Below, in pieces: positions 18,407 through 25,104 of a stretch of DNA of 64,000 nt; the stretch's first letter is position 1, and every line of letters starts with the position of its first letter. The notes below the pieces were generated by a model. That model did no database searches. It had not been told where the DNA came from and was given only the letters and a program-made list of their open reading frames with translations. Source of the DNA: Spirosoma sp. (GTDB lineage Bacteria > Bacteroidota > Bacteroidia > Cytophagales > Spirosomataceae). Made by a program: the position numbers and the translations under genes. The stretch is taken from contig NZ_JAPLET010000017.1 of NCBI RefSeq assembly GCF_026391055.1, positions 1-64,000 of the forward strand. Direction: 5' to 3'.

Positions 18407-18760
18407 ATGTTTACGCACGAAGAATCGTCGACACTGCTCGACTCGACCATGGCCGTTGTGAAAGGCGATCAGGCCAGCACAACCCCACAAAGTGGTACGG
18501 GTGTTATTGACCAATGGCTGGCCGAACTCAATCAGGCGGAGAACGCAAAAGACATCGCCAGTACACTCGAACAGGTAAAGACGCAGCTGAAAAGTGATCA
18601 GATAAACACCGGGGAGCTGGTCGACCTGCTGGAGACACTGGCCACCCAAACGACGCAATTCAGCATTATGATGGGACCGGAAGGCGATATGAGCACTCGG
18701 CTCGAAGCACTTTCGTCTGGCCTCCGGGCGCTGGCCGGTCAGATTGGCAATAAAGAGTGA
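18407..18760 (+). CDS. Unrecognised helical protein, tandem paralogue 6
   Basis: A 117-residue last member of the array: SGTGVIDQWLAELNQ, LEQVKTQLKSDQINTGELVD / LLETLATQTTQFS, LEALSSGLRALAGQIG. It directly follows copy 5 and is probably co-translated. It is the most divergent in the first block (GTGVID in place of G-I-x-L-I). A long hairpin closes the array. Confidence 0.85.
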   Translation: MFTHEESSTLLDSTMAVVKGDQASTTPQSGTGVIDQWLAELNQAENAKDIASTLEQVKTQLKSDQINTGELVDLLETLATQTTQFSIMMGPEGDMSTRLEALSSGLRALAGQIGNKE

Positions 18761-18764
18761 ACCG

Positions 18765-18841
18765 AGTTGTAGTACCGACCGTCCCGGTCGGGTGGGTGTA
18801 ATTCTATTTCTCGGCTGACCGGGACGGTCGGTACTACAACT
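18765..18841. terminator. 25-bp perfect inverted repeat between convergent genes
   Basis: Arms 18765-18789 and 18817-18841 are exact complements (outer part AGTTGTAGTACC). The right arm includes the last base of the minus-strand gene's stop codon. No long T-run follows. The probable role is a bidirectional transcription stop for the paralogue array and the FG-GAP gene. The sequence also looks like a dispersed palindromic repeat, to be tested genome-wide. Confidence 0.6.
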
Positions 18842-20076
18842 CATCGGTTATTCCAGTAGATCAGCACATTCAGCGTGGCACGGCCAGAGGCTATCAAATC
18901 CAGATCGCCATCGCCGTCGAGGTCGGCGGCTTGCAGGTCTTCGCAGGCCATACGTACACTATCGTCCAGTAGATAACCGGTTACGCTGCCCCGCTCCTGA
19001 GGCTTAAAGAGACGGATACCCACTTTTTTATCGGCGTTGGGATTGCGCCAGCCCGCCACGATCTGGTCGCTGCCGATACCCAGGAAATCGCCACAAACGA
19101 GCGCATGACCCTGACTGAGCAGGTCGGAAAGCACACTAATCTCCTTACCGGCTTCTTTGCTTTTTACTTTTTTCAGCGAATAATTGCCGGTTTCTACCTG
19201 AAGCAGATTACCGTGCATGGGCTGGATGGTGGCAATACTTTTGCCGTTATCCAGACGCCTGATTTCGCCAATACCTGCTACCTCTTTGGTCAGCAGCGGC
19301 AGTGCATTGTTGGCGGATTCGCTATCGACGGAGCGCCATTTCTTTTTTCGCCACTGGAAAATATTCCCACCCTCCTTACTGGCGACAATCACGCCCGTAG
19401 CCGACCCATTGTCGCCGTCTTCCCAAATCTCGAAGTTATGCGTCAGGTGCATGGTTGAATCGACCAAATGCCGTTTCCAGGCTCCACGCGGGTCTTTCGG
19501 AAATTCATACCCCCAAATTCTGACACCCCGGCCTTCGCCGTTTTTGTTACCCAACCCGTGCAGCGGTACCACAATTAACTGATAACTGTCTTTGCCTACT
19601 CTGGCCCAGCGCATCCGGTGGGTAGTTACTTCGTGCGGCAACCGAACGGGCTCCCAGAGTTGGGTCGGGTCCTGCGGACGTACGAGGTAAAAAACGGCTC
19701 CGGATTTCGTACTGTCGCTGGTTTCGGCGGGATTCCAGCCAGCACCAACGGCTACTTCCACACGCCCGTCGCCGTCCAGATCGCGGGCGGCAATGCACAC
19801 GTTATCCTGCGGAGTCAAATTGGCGGCCATCACGTGCCGTTGCCAGGTACTGGCCTTATTGCCAGGATTTTTGTACCAGACAATCTCTTTCTGGTCGGCC
19901 AGCAGAATATCGGGAAGCCGGTCGCCATCGACATCCCCAATGGCCAGCCCATACCCGATACTGATCTGGTTATCGACAACCTGAATCTTGAAATTAAGGC
20001 CATTAGCCGATGGTGTAGCCGTTTGGGCCAGCAGTGGCGAGGCCGTCAGTAAGCACAGCAACAAAGCGTTTTTCAT
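18841..20076 (-). CDS. Secreted FG-GAP/VCBS-repeat beta-propeller protein
   Basis: A 411-residue exported protein. The start MKNALLLCLLTASPLLAQ at 20076 gives a clean signal peptide; the frame is open to 20184 but the extra residues fit no such peptide. Calcium-binding-type repeats DVDGDRLPDILLADQ (near the start), DLDGDGRVEVAVGAGWNP and DLDGDGDLDLIASG (at the end) are FG-GAP/VCBS signatures, so the fold is probably a seven-bladed propeller. It is the third gene of an SDR / MBL-fold operon. Ligand unknown. Confidence 0.85.
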   Translation of the reverse strand: MKNALLLCLLTASPLLAQTATPSANGLNFKIQVVDNQISIGYGLAIGDVDGDRLPDILLADQKEIVWYKNPGNKASTWQRHVMAANLTPQDNVCIAARDLDGDGRVEVAVGAGWNPAETSDSTKSGAVFYLVRPQDPTQLWEPVRLPHEVTTHRMRWARVGKDSYQLIVVPLHGLGNKNGEGRGVRIWGYEFPKDPRGAWKRHLVDSTMHLTHNFEIWEDGDNGSATGVIVASKEGGNIFQWRKKKWRSVDSESANNALPLLTKEVAGIGEIRRLDNGKSIATIQPMHGNLLQVETGNYSLKKVKSKEAGKEISVLSDLLSQGHALVCGDFLGIGSDQIVAGWRNPNADKKVGIRLFKPQERGSVTGYLLDDSVRMACEDLQAADLDGDGDLDLIASGRATLNVLIYWNNR

Positions 20077-20119
20077 AGCGGTTATGGGTATGCCTGACAA
20101 AGTCAGGTAAATAAGGGTT

Positions 20120-20965
20120 CTACCGGGCCAGACTGACTCGTTCGCCCAGTTGCATAACGCGGTACGGCGTCCCCTGCTGTTCACAGGCGTTTACAAAATC
20201 GGTCGGGTCGGCAGTGTTAAATTCAAACAGGTCGTAGTGGTGCGGGATCACCAGTTTAGCACCAATGCTGCGTCCGAGCCGGGCGGCTTCATCGGGGTTG
20301 AGGTTACCCGCCACGCGTCGTTCGGGTTTATTGCCGTTGATGGGCAAAAACGCCACATCGACCTGAAACGGGCGCAACACATCTTCCATACCGTCGTACC
20401 AGAGCGTATCGCCGGAATGATACACCCGATACCCACCAATTTCTATTACGAAGCCCATGTACCTGCAACGGCCCTCGGCATCGCGTTCGAGTTCGTTATG
20501 AGCCGCCGGAACGCCGTGGAACACAAACGGCCCTATGCTACCTGTTTGCCCGTCGTTCATGCCAATGGGCCAGTCCGGGCCGGTCTTGAGCCGGTCGGCA
20601 ACAAACGCCCGATTTGCTTCAGGGATCACAAACGCAAGCGCCGGATTAGCGGCTATGAGGGGGAGCAGCGTTTCGGCATCGAGGTGATCGGTATGGTTAT
20701 GGCTGGACGTTACTACATCAATCCCCTTCAGCCGTCCGGGCTCAATTACGCGTTCCGACAGCCGTACGTGCGGCTTATCGGTTTCGGCATATTTGCGGGA
20801 TAGCGAATCGGACAGGTAGGGGTCAAACAGAAGCTGACGGCCTTTGTGCTGGAGCAAGAAACCACTCTGACCGAGCCACCAGATGGATAGCGTATCGGTT
20901 TGGTTCCTGGCCGATTCAATATCGGCGAGCAACGCATCGTCTTTTTGGAAAGCAGGTTTAAGCAT
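20120..20965 (-). CDS. MBL-fold metallo-hydrolase (UlaG-like)
   Basis: A 281-residue cytoplasmic metallo-beta-lactamase-fold enzyme. The metal motif HNHTDH is at residues 89-94 (His89, His91, Asp93, His94). Further metal ligands are probably in VYHSGDTLWYDG and VIPHHYD. The start of the domain (LSIWWLGQSGFLLQHKGRQL) resembles UlaG and other MBL lactonases/phosphodiesterases. It lies 20 bp after the SDR gene in the same direction. The precise substrate is unknown. Confidence 0.88.
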   Translation of the reverse strand: MLKPAFQKDDALLADIESARNQTDTLSIWWLGQSGFLLQHKGRQLLFDPYLSDSLSRKYAETDKPHVRLSERVIEPGRLKGIDVVTSSHNHTDHLDAETLLPLIAANPALAFVIPEANRAFVADRLKTGPDWPIGMNDGQTGSIGPFVFHGVPAAHNELERDAEGRCRYMGFVIEIGGYRVYHSGDTLWYDGMEDVLRPFQVDVAFLPINGNKPERRVAGNLNPDEAARLGRSIGAKLVIPHHYDLFEFNTADPTDFVNACEQQGTPYRVMQLGERVSLAR

Positions 20966-20985
20966 AAGTATCGGTCTTACAACGT

Positions 20986-21825
20986 TTAAATCCGGGCAAG
21001 TACCCAGTCGAGCGTTCGGGCGGGTAACAGGCGCGAGATAATCCAGCCCATGAGTTTGCCGGGCACCAGCGCATAACGGATACGCGGACTGGGCGTTTCG
21101 TGAATGTCTACGATACGCTCACCCAGGTAATCAATGGAAAAGCCCCGATTTTCGGCGGCTTCAACCTGCTTCAAAAAGCGTTTCATGGCGGGATAATAAG
21201 GCGTGTCGGCATAGGGGCGTATGTCGGTCCCTTTACCCCAGATGGGTGTTTTGACCGCGCCGGGCCCCACAATGATCACTTTTATACCAAACAGCCTCAC
21301 TTCCCGGCGCAGGCTATGCGAGAGTCCTTCCACCGCGTGTTTCGAGCCGACATACGCACCCATGAACGGAATGGCCACCTGCCCGTTTACCGAGCTAATG
21401 TTCTGAATCCGCCCCGGTTCGACGGGGTGATCATTACGGGCACCCAACAAGGGTAAAAAGGCCTGCGTTACCTGAATGAGACCCAGCACGTTTACCTCAA
21501 AATGCTGGCGGATCGTGTTTATTGGCTGATTTTGCAATGGTCCACCAATGGCGATCCCGGCATTATTGATAAGCCCGCCCAGGCCACTGCCGACCAGCCG
21601 TTCGGTGAGGAAACGGGCCGCAGCCACCACCGCATCGGCATCGGTTACGTCGAAGAGAAGTGGTACAAACAAGTCACCAAACTCAGCCTGCAACCGATCG
21701 GCGTCGGTTTGCGTTCGAACGCTGCCAAAAACGGTATAGCCACGCTCCACAAACTTCCGGGCGGCACCATAGCCAATGCCGGTTGAGACACCGGTAATCA
21801 GAATATTCTTGCTGACAGGTTTCAT
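20986..21825 (-). CDS. Short-chain dehydrogenase/reductase
   Basis: A 279-residue classical SDR using NAD(P)H. The cofactor motif TGVSTGIG is at 11-18, NNAG at 87-90, and the catalytic YxxxK is Tyr158/Lys162 (AYVGSKHAVEG) with Ser144 or Ser145 as partner. The C-terminal extension after about residue 190 resembles SDRs acting on bulky or steroid-like alcohols, but the substrate cannot be assigned. It is the first gene of the operon with the MBL hydrolase. Confidence 0.92.
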   Translation of the reverse strand: MKPVSKNILITGVSTGIGYGAARKFVERGYTVFGSVRTQTDADRLQAEFGDLFVPLLFDVTDADAVVAAARFLTERLVGSGLGGLINNAGIAIGGPLQNQPINTIRQHFEVNVLGLIQVTQAFLPLLGARNDHPVEPGRIQNISSVNGQVAIPFMGAYVGSKHAVEGLSHSLRREVRLFGIKVIIVGPGAVKTPIWGKGTDIRPYADTPYYPAMKRFLKQVEAAENRGFSIDYLGERIVDIHETPSPRIRYALVPGKLMGWIISRLLPARTLDWVLARI

Positions 21826-21999
21826 ATCGTAAAGCTACACGGAATGACGGAGCGATTAGCGCATTCGGACGTTTCAGTCTGGCGAAAAAACAGTAACTGC
21901 TACTTCGGGTAAACATACTTGGACTGCCATCAACAAACGCAGGAAAATTGACGTTATGCAGTAAAAAAGCAAAAGACTGAACGAGAAAACAGGGCACTC

Positions 22000-22566
22000 A
22001 TGCAGGACATAGAACCTTTCTACGGCTGGGAAAAATATTACAACGCATCGGAAGACGAGCGGTCTCCGTTTCACGAACGGGAGTATAACATGCAGCAGTA
22101 CGAGAACAATATCTACGGCTATTATATTCACCCCTTATGGGATGAAATTGGCTCAGAAACGCTTTATTGCAAGATTTTATTCGCGAATTACGACCGCCAG
22201 TTTGTGGTAATCGAGCTGTTTGGCGAGTGGAATGACACGCTCCACAACGACATTATGTACCTGAAACGTCAGGTGATCGACCCGCTGGTGCACGAAAACA
22301 TCAAGTACTTCATTCTCATCAGCGAGAACATCCTGAATTTTCATGGCTCGGATGATTCTTATTACGAAGAGTGGTTTGAAGATGTAGAAGACGGCTGGAT
22401 TGCGGCCATTCACTCGCCGGAGTTCATTGAGCGGGAATGGAAAAAATACCACCTCGACTATTACATAAACTTTGGCGGGACGCTGGATATTGCCAACTGG
22501 CGAACGCTTAAACCCGCTGGTCTCTTCGAGCTGGTCAACAACCTGATTATACGCCGGATCGGGTAA
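22000..22566 (+). CDS. Conserved-looking hypothetical protein
   Basis: A 188-residue soluble acidic protein rich in Tyr, Trp and Asp/Glu, with no signal peptide or membrane segment. The central part (CKILFANYDRQFVVIELFGE, then IKYFILISENILNF) alternates hydrophobic strands and looks like an alpha/beta fold. No family was recognised. It is divergent from the SDR operon. A real gene is supported by its codon use, ATG start and lack of a competing frame. Confidence 0.75.
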   Translation: MQDIEPFYGWEKYYNASEDERSPFHEREYNMQQYENNIYGYYIHPLWDEIGSETLYCKILFANYDRQFVVIELFGEWNDTLHNDIMYLKRQVIDPLVHENIKYFILISENILNFHGSDDSYYEEWFEDVEDGWIAAIHSPEFIEREWKKYHLDYYINFGGTLDIANWRTLKPAGLFELVNNLIIRRIG

Positions 22567-22655
22567 GAGATTTATGTCCTTTCTTACGTTTCCTTTTGCT
22601 TTTACCCGGGCTTCTGAGCAATTTTAGCCTGTTACAAATCCCACAAGGTACTCTC

Positions 22656-23135
22656 ATGGAAAACAACGAAAAACCAAAGGCGGCCGAAGCCGCAGAGGCT
22701 GCCAAAGCAACGGCAGCCGAGAAACTGGAAGCATTTAAAGTGGAAGCGGGTCAACACCTGGCGACAGCCGCAGCCCAACTCGACGAACTGAAAGACAAAC
22801 TGGTAGCGCAGGCCCAGGAATTTGGAAAGGACATTGATATTGACGGATTGAAAGCAAAGGCTACTGAGCACTTCGAAGCCGCCAAGGCCTCTACCGCCGA
22901 AAATCTGGCAACGCTACAGGCTCAGGCTGAAACGGCGTTTGCTGCGGCATCGGCCAAAGCAGAGGAGTTGTCGGATGTGGCCGAGGATAAGTTTGACGAA
23001 GTGAAAGCAGAAGCCGCCGTCCAGTTGGAAGCAGCCCAACTTAAGCTGGATCAGTTGAAGGCAGAAGCCGCCCTACAAATTGAAGAGGCAAAGGAAAAAG
23101 CAAAAAGCGTTTGGCATCAGCTTTTCGGTGAGTAG
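22656..23135 (+). CDS. Ala/Lys/Glu-rich amphipathic helical-repeat protein (apolipoprotein/LEA-like)
   Basis: A 159-residue protein made almost entirely of helix with repeats such as LDELKDKLVAQAQ, LDQLKAEAALQIEEAKEKAK and FDEVKAEAAVQLEAAQ, roughly 11-residue periods as in LEA or apolipoprotein helices. The ATG at 22656 is preferred to the open frame from 22596, whose extra residues do not fit. It ends in SVWHQLFGE, a possible small cap. Possible stress-protection or membrane-surface protein; the sequence cannot say more. Confidence 0.8.
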   Translation: MENNEKPKAAEAAEAAKATAAEKLEAFKVEAGQHLATAAAQLDELKDKLVAQAQEFGKDIDIDGLKAKATEHFEAAKASTAENLATLQAQAETAFAAASAKAEELSDVAEDKFDEVKAEAAVQLEAAQLKLDQLKAEAALQIEEAKEKAKSVWHQLFGE

Positions 23136-23152
23136 ACTGCACGGTAAGGGTA

Positions 23153-23195
23153 CAAAAAAACGGAGCCTATTCTAACGAGTGGACTCCGTTTTTTA
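23153..23195. terminator. Bidirectional terminator
   Basis: AAAACGGAGCC pairs with GGACTCCGTTTT with one mismatch. It has an A-run on the left and a T-run on the right, so it can stop transcription from both the helical-repeat gene and the convergent lipoprotein gene. Confidence 0.75.
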
Positions 23196-23206
23196 TACGC
23201 TTACCC

Positions 23207-23530
23207 TTATTTCGGACCATGTCCACGCGGATGACCACCTGGCCCACCCGTCCCATTCATTGGTGGCGTAGCCGTACCGCTGTGCGGTGGCCCCGGAGGA
23301 GGAGTGCCAGGCCTGCCAGTTCCGCTGTGAGGTGATGTAGCCGTACCATTAAACGGTTTACCAGGTCGGCCAGTACCACTGTGCGGACCCGTTGCTGTAC
23401 CGGATTCTACCGCACCCGATCGGGCCGATGCGCTGGCGTCATCGGCGGGAGTAAGGTCGTTGCTGTTTGTACAGGCGTACCCGATTAGTAAGGTAGCTGC
23501 CACGCAGCCGGCTGCAATAAATTTCTTCAT
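23207..23530 (-). CDS. Small lipoprotein with Gly/Pro/His-rich repeats
   Basis: A 107-residue lipoprotein. The signal peptide ends in LLIGYAC, so Cys20 is the expected lipidation site. From about residue 48 the protein is low-complexity with repeats PHSGTGRPGKPFNGTAT and PHSGTGRPGTPPPGP. It has no predicted fold and ends in histidine- and glycine-rich sequence (GGHPRGHGPK), possibly metal-binding. The DNA repeats come from the protein repeats. Confidence 0.75.
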   Translation of the reverse strand: MKKFIAAGCVAATLLIGYACTNSNDLTPADDASASARSGAVESGTATGPHSGTGRPGKPFNGTATSPHSGTGRPGTPPPGPPHSGTATPPMNGTGGPGGHPRGHGPK

Positions 23531-23799
23531 TAGAAGATTGTTTAGGAAAGAATAAGCACTGATATAAGTCTGTGCAAGGGATACGCAGTCGGCCGAAAAA
23601 GCGTGGCAACGACTTTGTAAATTTTACTCCTTCCTATATTGATAACAAGCTGGCATTTAGAGCGGGCTTATCCTCTACCTATCGTAATACTACTCAATGT
23701 ATGTTTTGTTGAATGATCTGTCTCTTCGTAGCAGACTCATGGAGAGCATGGAGCCTTCTAATGCATATAATACACTGGCATTTGGCACAGTTCCCAAAC

Positions 23800-24302
23800 T
23801 TACTTGCGGGAGCGTTTCAGTCGCATCTATACGGCGCTCTCCTTCAGGTTTAACTGACTACCGATCTGGCTCACGAGCAAACCGTCTTCGTACTTCAATT
23901 TCAGCATCAGGGCGTCTTTCGGCTTAATGGCATTGAGTACACTGGAAAGTTGCTGCAATTGATAGTCTATCTTTTCAGAATCGTCCGTACTGGTGTAATA
24001 GTAGTCAATATGTTCGTCCAGCGCTACGGTTGCCATCCGCCTGGCGTGTTTAAGCTGATCGAGACAATGCTGGTTAGCCAGGTGGCAAAGGATGATCACC
24101 CCTGAAACCCATTCAGACCAGCGAACACCCGAATAAATATATCGTGGATAAAGTCCTGAGCCTGTTCCGGGTTCTTCGTGATGGCAAGACACTGTTTATA
24201 AACTTTTTTCTGGTATCGCTTGTAAAGGCTCTCGTAACAGTTGGTAACGCCGGACTGTACACATTGATTTAGTAGCTCTTCATCGCTTAGATTAAGTTTC
24301 AT
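23800..24302 (-). pseudogene. Decayed ECF sigma-70 factor
   Basis: The N-terminal part (24302 down to 24096) reads as sigma region 2: DEELLNQCVQSGVTNCYESL, then AQDFIHDIFIRVFAGLNGFQ. A TGA at 24096-24098 replaces the expected Arg. Beyond it, SSFATWL continues in the same frame, but the following NQHCLDQLKHARRM is in another frame, so there is an indel near 24070. Region 4 continues (LMLKLKYEDGLLVSQIGSQL) to a second stop, TAG, at 23827-23829, after which MRLKRSRK still reads in frame to a TAA at 23800. Three separate lesions rule out one sequencing error and mean no active sigma factor. No FecR gene remains nearby. Confidence 0.85.
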
Positions 24303-24433
24303 AACCCAGTCAAGTTTTGTCTATTTTGGCATAAGCGCGTTATATATAATATTAAAACTTGTCAAAAAATACAATTTAAAATCCAAATTTTCGACAAAAC
24401 GTTAATTTCACCAGCTTTTTGGTAGAGTATTCA

Positions 24434-24441
24434 TATTTTTG
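24434..24441 (+). promoter_or_regulatory. Possible Bacteroidetes-type -7 element upstream of the H-NOX gene
   Basis: TATTTTTG fits the Bacteroidota -7 consensus TAnnTTTG and lies in an AT-rich 260-bp divergent region. No -33 TTTG was found at the usual 19-20 bp spacing; the nearest is too close. A weak call. Confidence 0.25.
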
Positions 24442-24562
24442 GTAATTTTAAGTTATAAACAATGTTTATCAGCGGAATACTTTGTTACTATATTGCAGAC
24501 TAGAATCACATATTATACATCCATATACGTACTCACCTATTACTTTTCAGGCTTCTACCTTA

Positions 24563-25102
24563 ATGAAAGGAATCGTTTTCACCGAATTTCTAGAAATGAT
24601 CGAAGACAAGTTCGGTTATGCGTTGGTTGACCAATTGCTGGAGGAGAGTGACCTCCCGTCAGGAGGGATATACACCGCTATCGGAACCTATAACCATGCC
24701 GAAATTATTACGTTGGTTAAACTTCTGAGCCAGAAGACAAATGTGGACGAATCGGATTTACTGCGCTCGTATGGCCAGTACATGTTTTCGGCCTTTACCC
24801 GAAGCTATCGCCCGTTTGTTGATCGATCCGCTTCAGCCTTCGACTTGCTTAGTTCAGTTCAGCACTATATCCATGTTGAAGTAAGAAAATTATACCCAGA
24901 CGCAGAACTCCCCCATTTTGCCATCGACCAACCGTCGGTCAACCACCTTCGTATGCATTACACATCGGAGCGCAAGCTATCTGATTTTGCCCACGGATTG
25001 ATTGAAGGCTGTCTGGCAAACTTTGGTGAACGGGCCACAATCGTTAAAACGAATCTTATTGAAGACGGAAGTCAGGTTTTATTTGACATTGTGAAAGCGT
25101 AA
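24563..25102 (+). CDS. H-NOX (haem nitric oxide/oxygen-binding) sensor protein
   Basis: A 179-residue haem sensor that binds NO (or O2) and controls a partner kinase. The start MKGIVFTEFLEMIEDKFG at 24563 fits the family; the frame upstream to 24482 does not. The proximal haem ligand is His104 (YIHVEVRKLYP). The propionate-binding YxSxR motif is Tyr133-Ser135-Arg137 (HYTSERKLSDF), near-identical in position to characterised bacterial H-NOX. The kinase starts 2 bp after its stop, so they are cotranscribed and should form a sensor pair. Whether O2 is excluded cannot be decided without modelling the distal pocket. Confidence 0.93.
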   Translation: MKGIVFTEFLEMIEDKFGYALVDQLLEESDLPSGGIYTAIGTYNHAEIITLVKLLSQKTNVDESDLLRSYGQYMFSAFTRSYRPFVDRSASAFDLLSSVQHYIHVEVRKLYPDAELPHFAIDQPSVNHLRMHYTSERKLSDFAHGLIEGCLANFGERATIVKTNLIEDGSQVLFDIVKA

Positions 25103-25104
25103 TT

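Noticed and set aside
23207..23400. CRISPR-like short repeats
   Set aside because: The repeats lie inside a lipoprotein coding frame and encode GTGRPG-type protein repeats with no regular spacers.
24096..24098. TGA in the sigma gene as a selenocysteine or recoding codon
   Set aside because: The frame also shifts just beyond it and a second stop follows, so decay explains it better.
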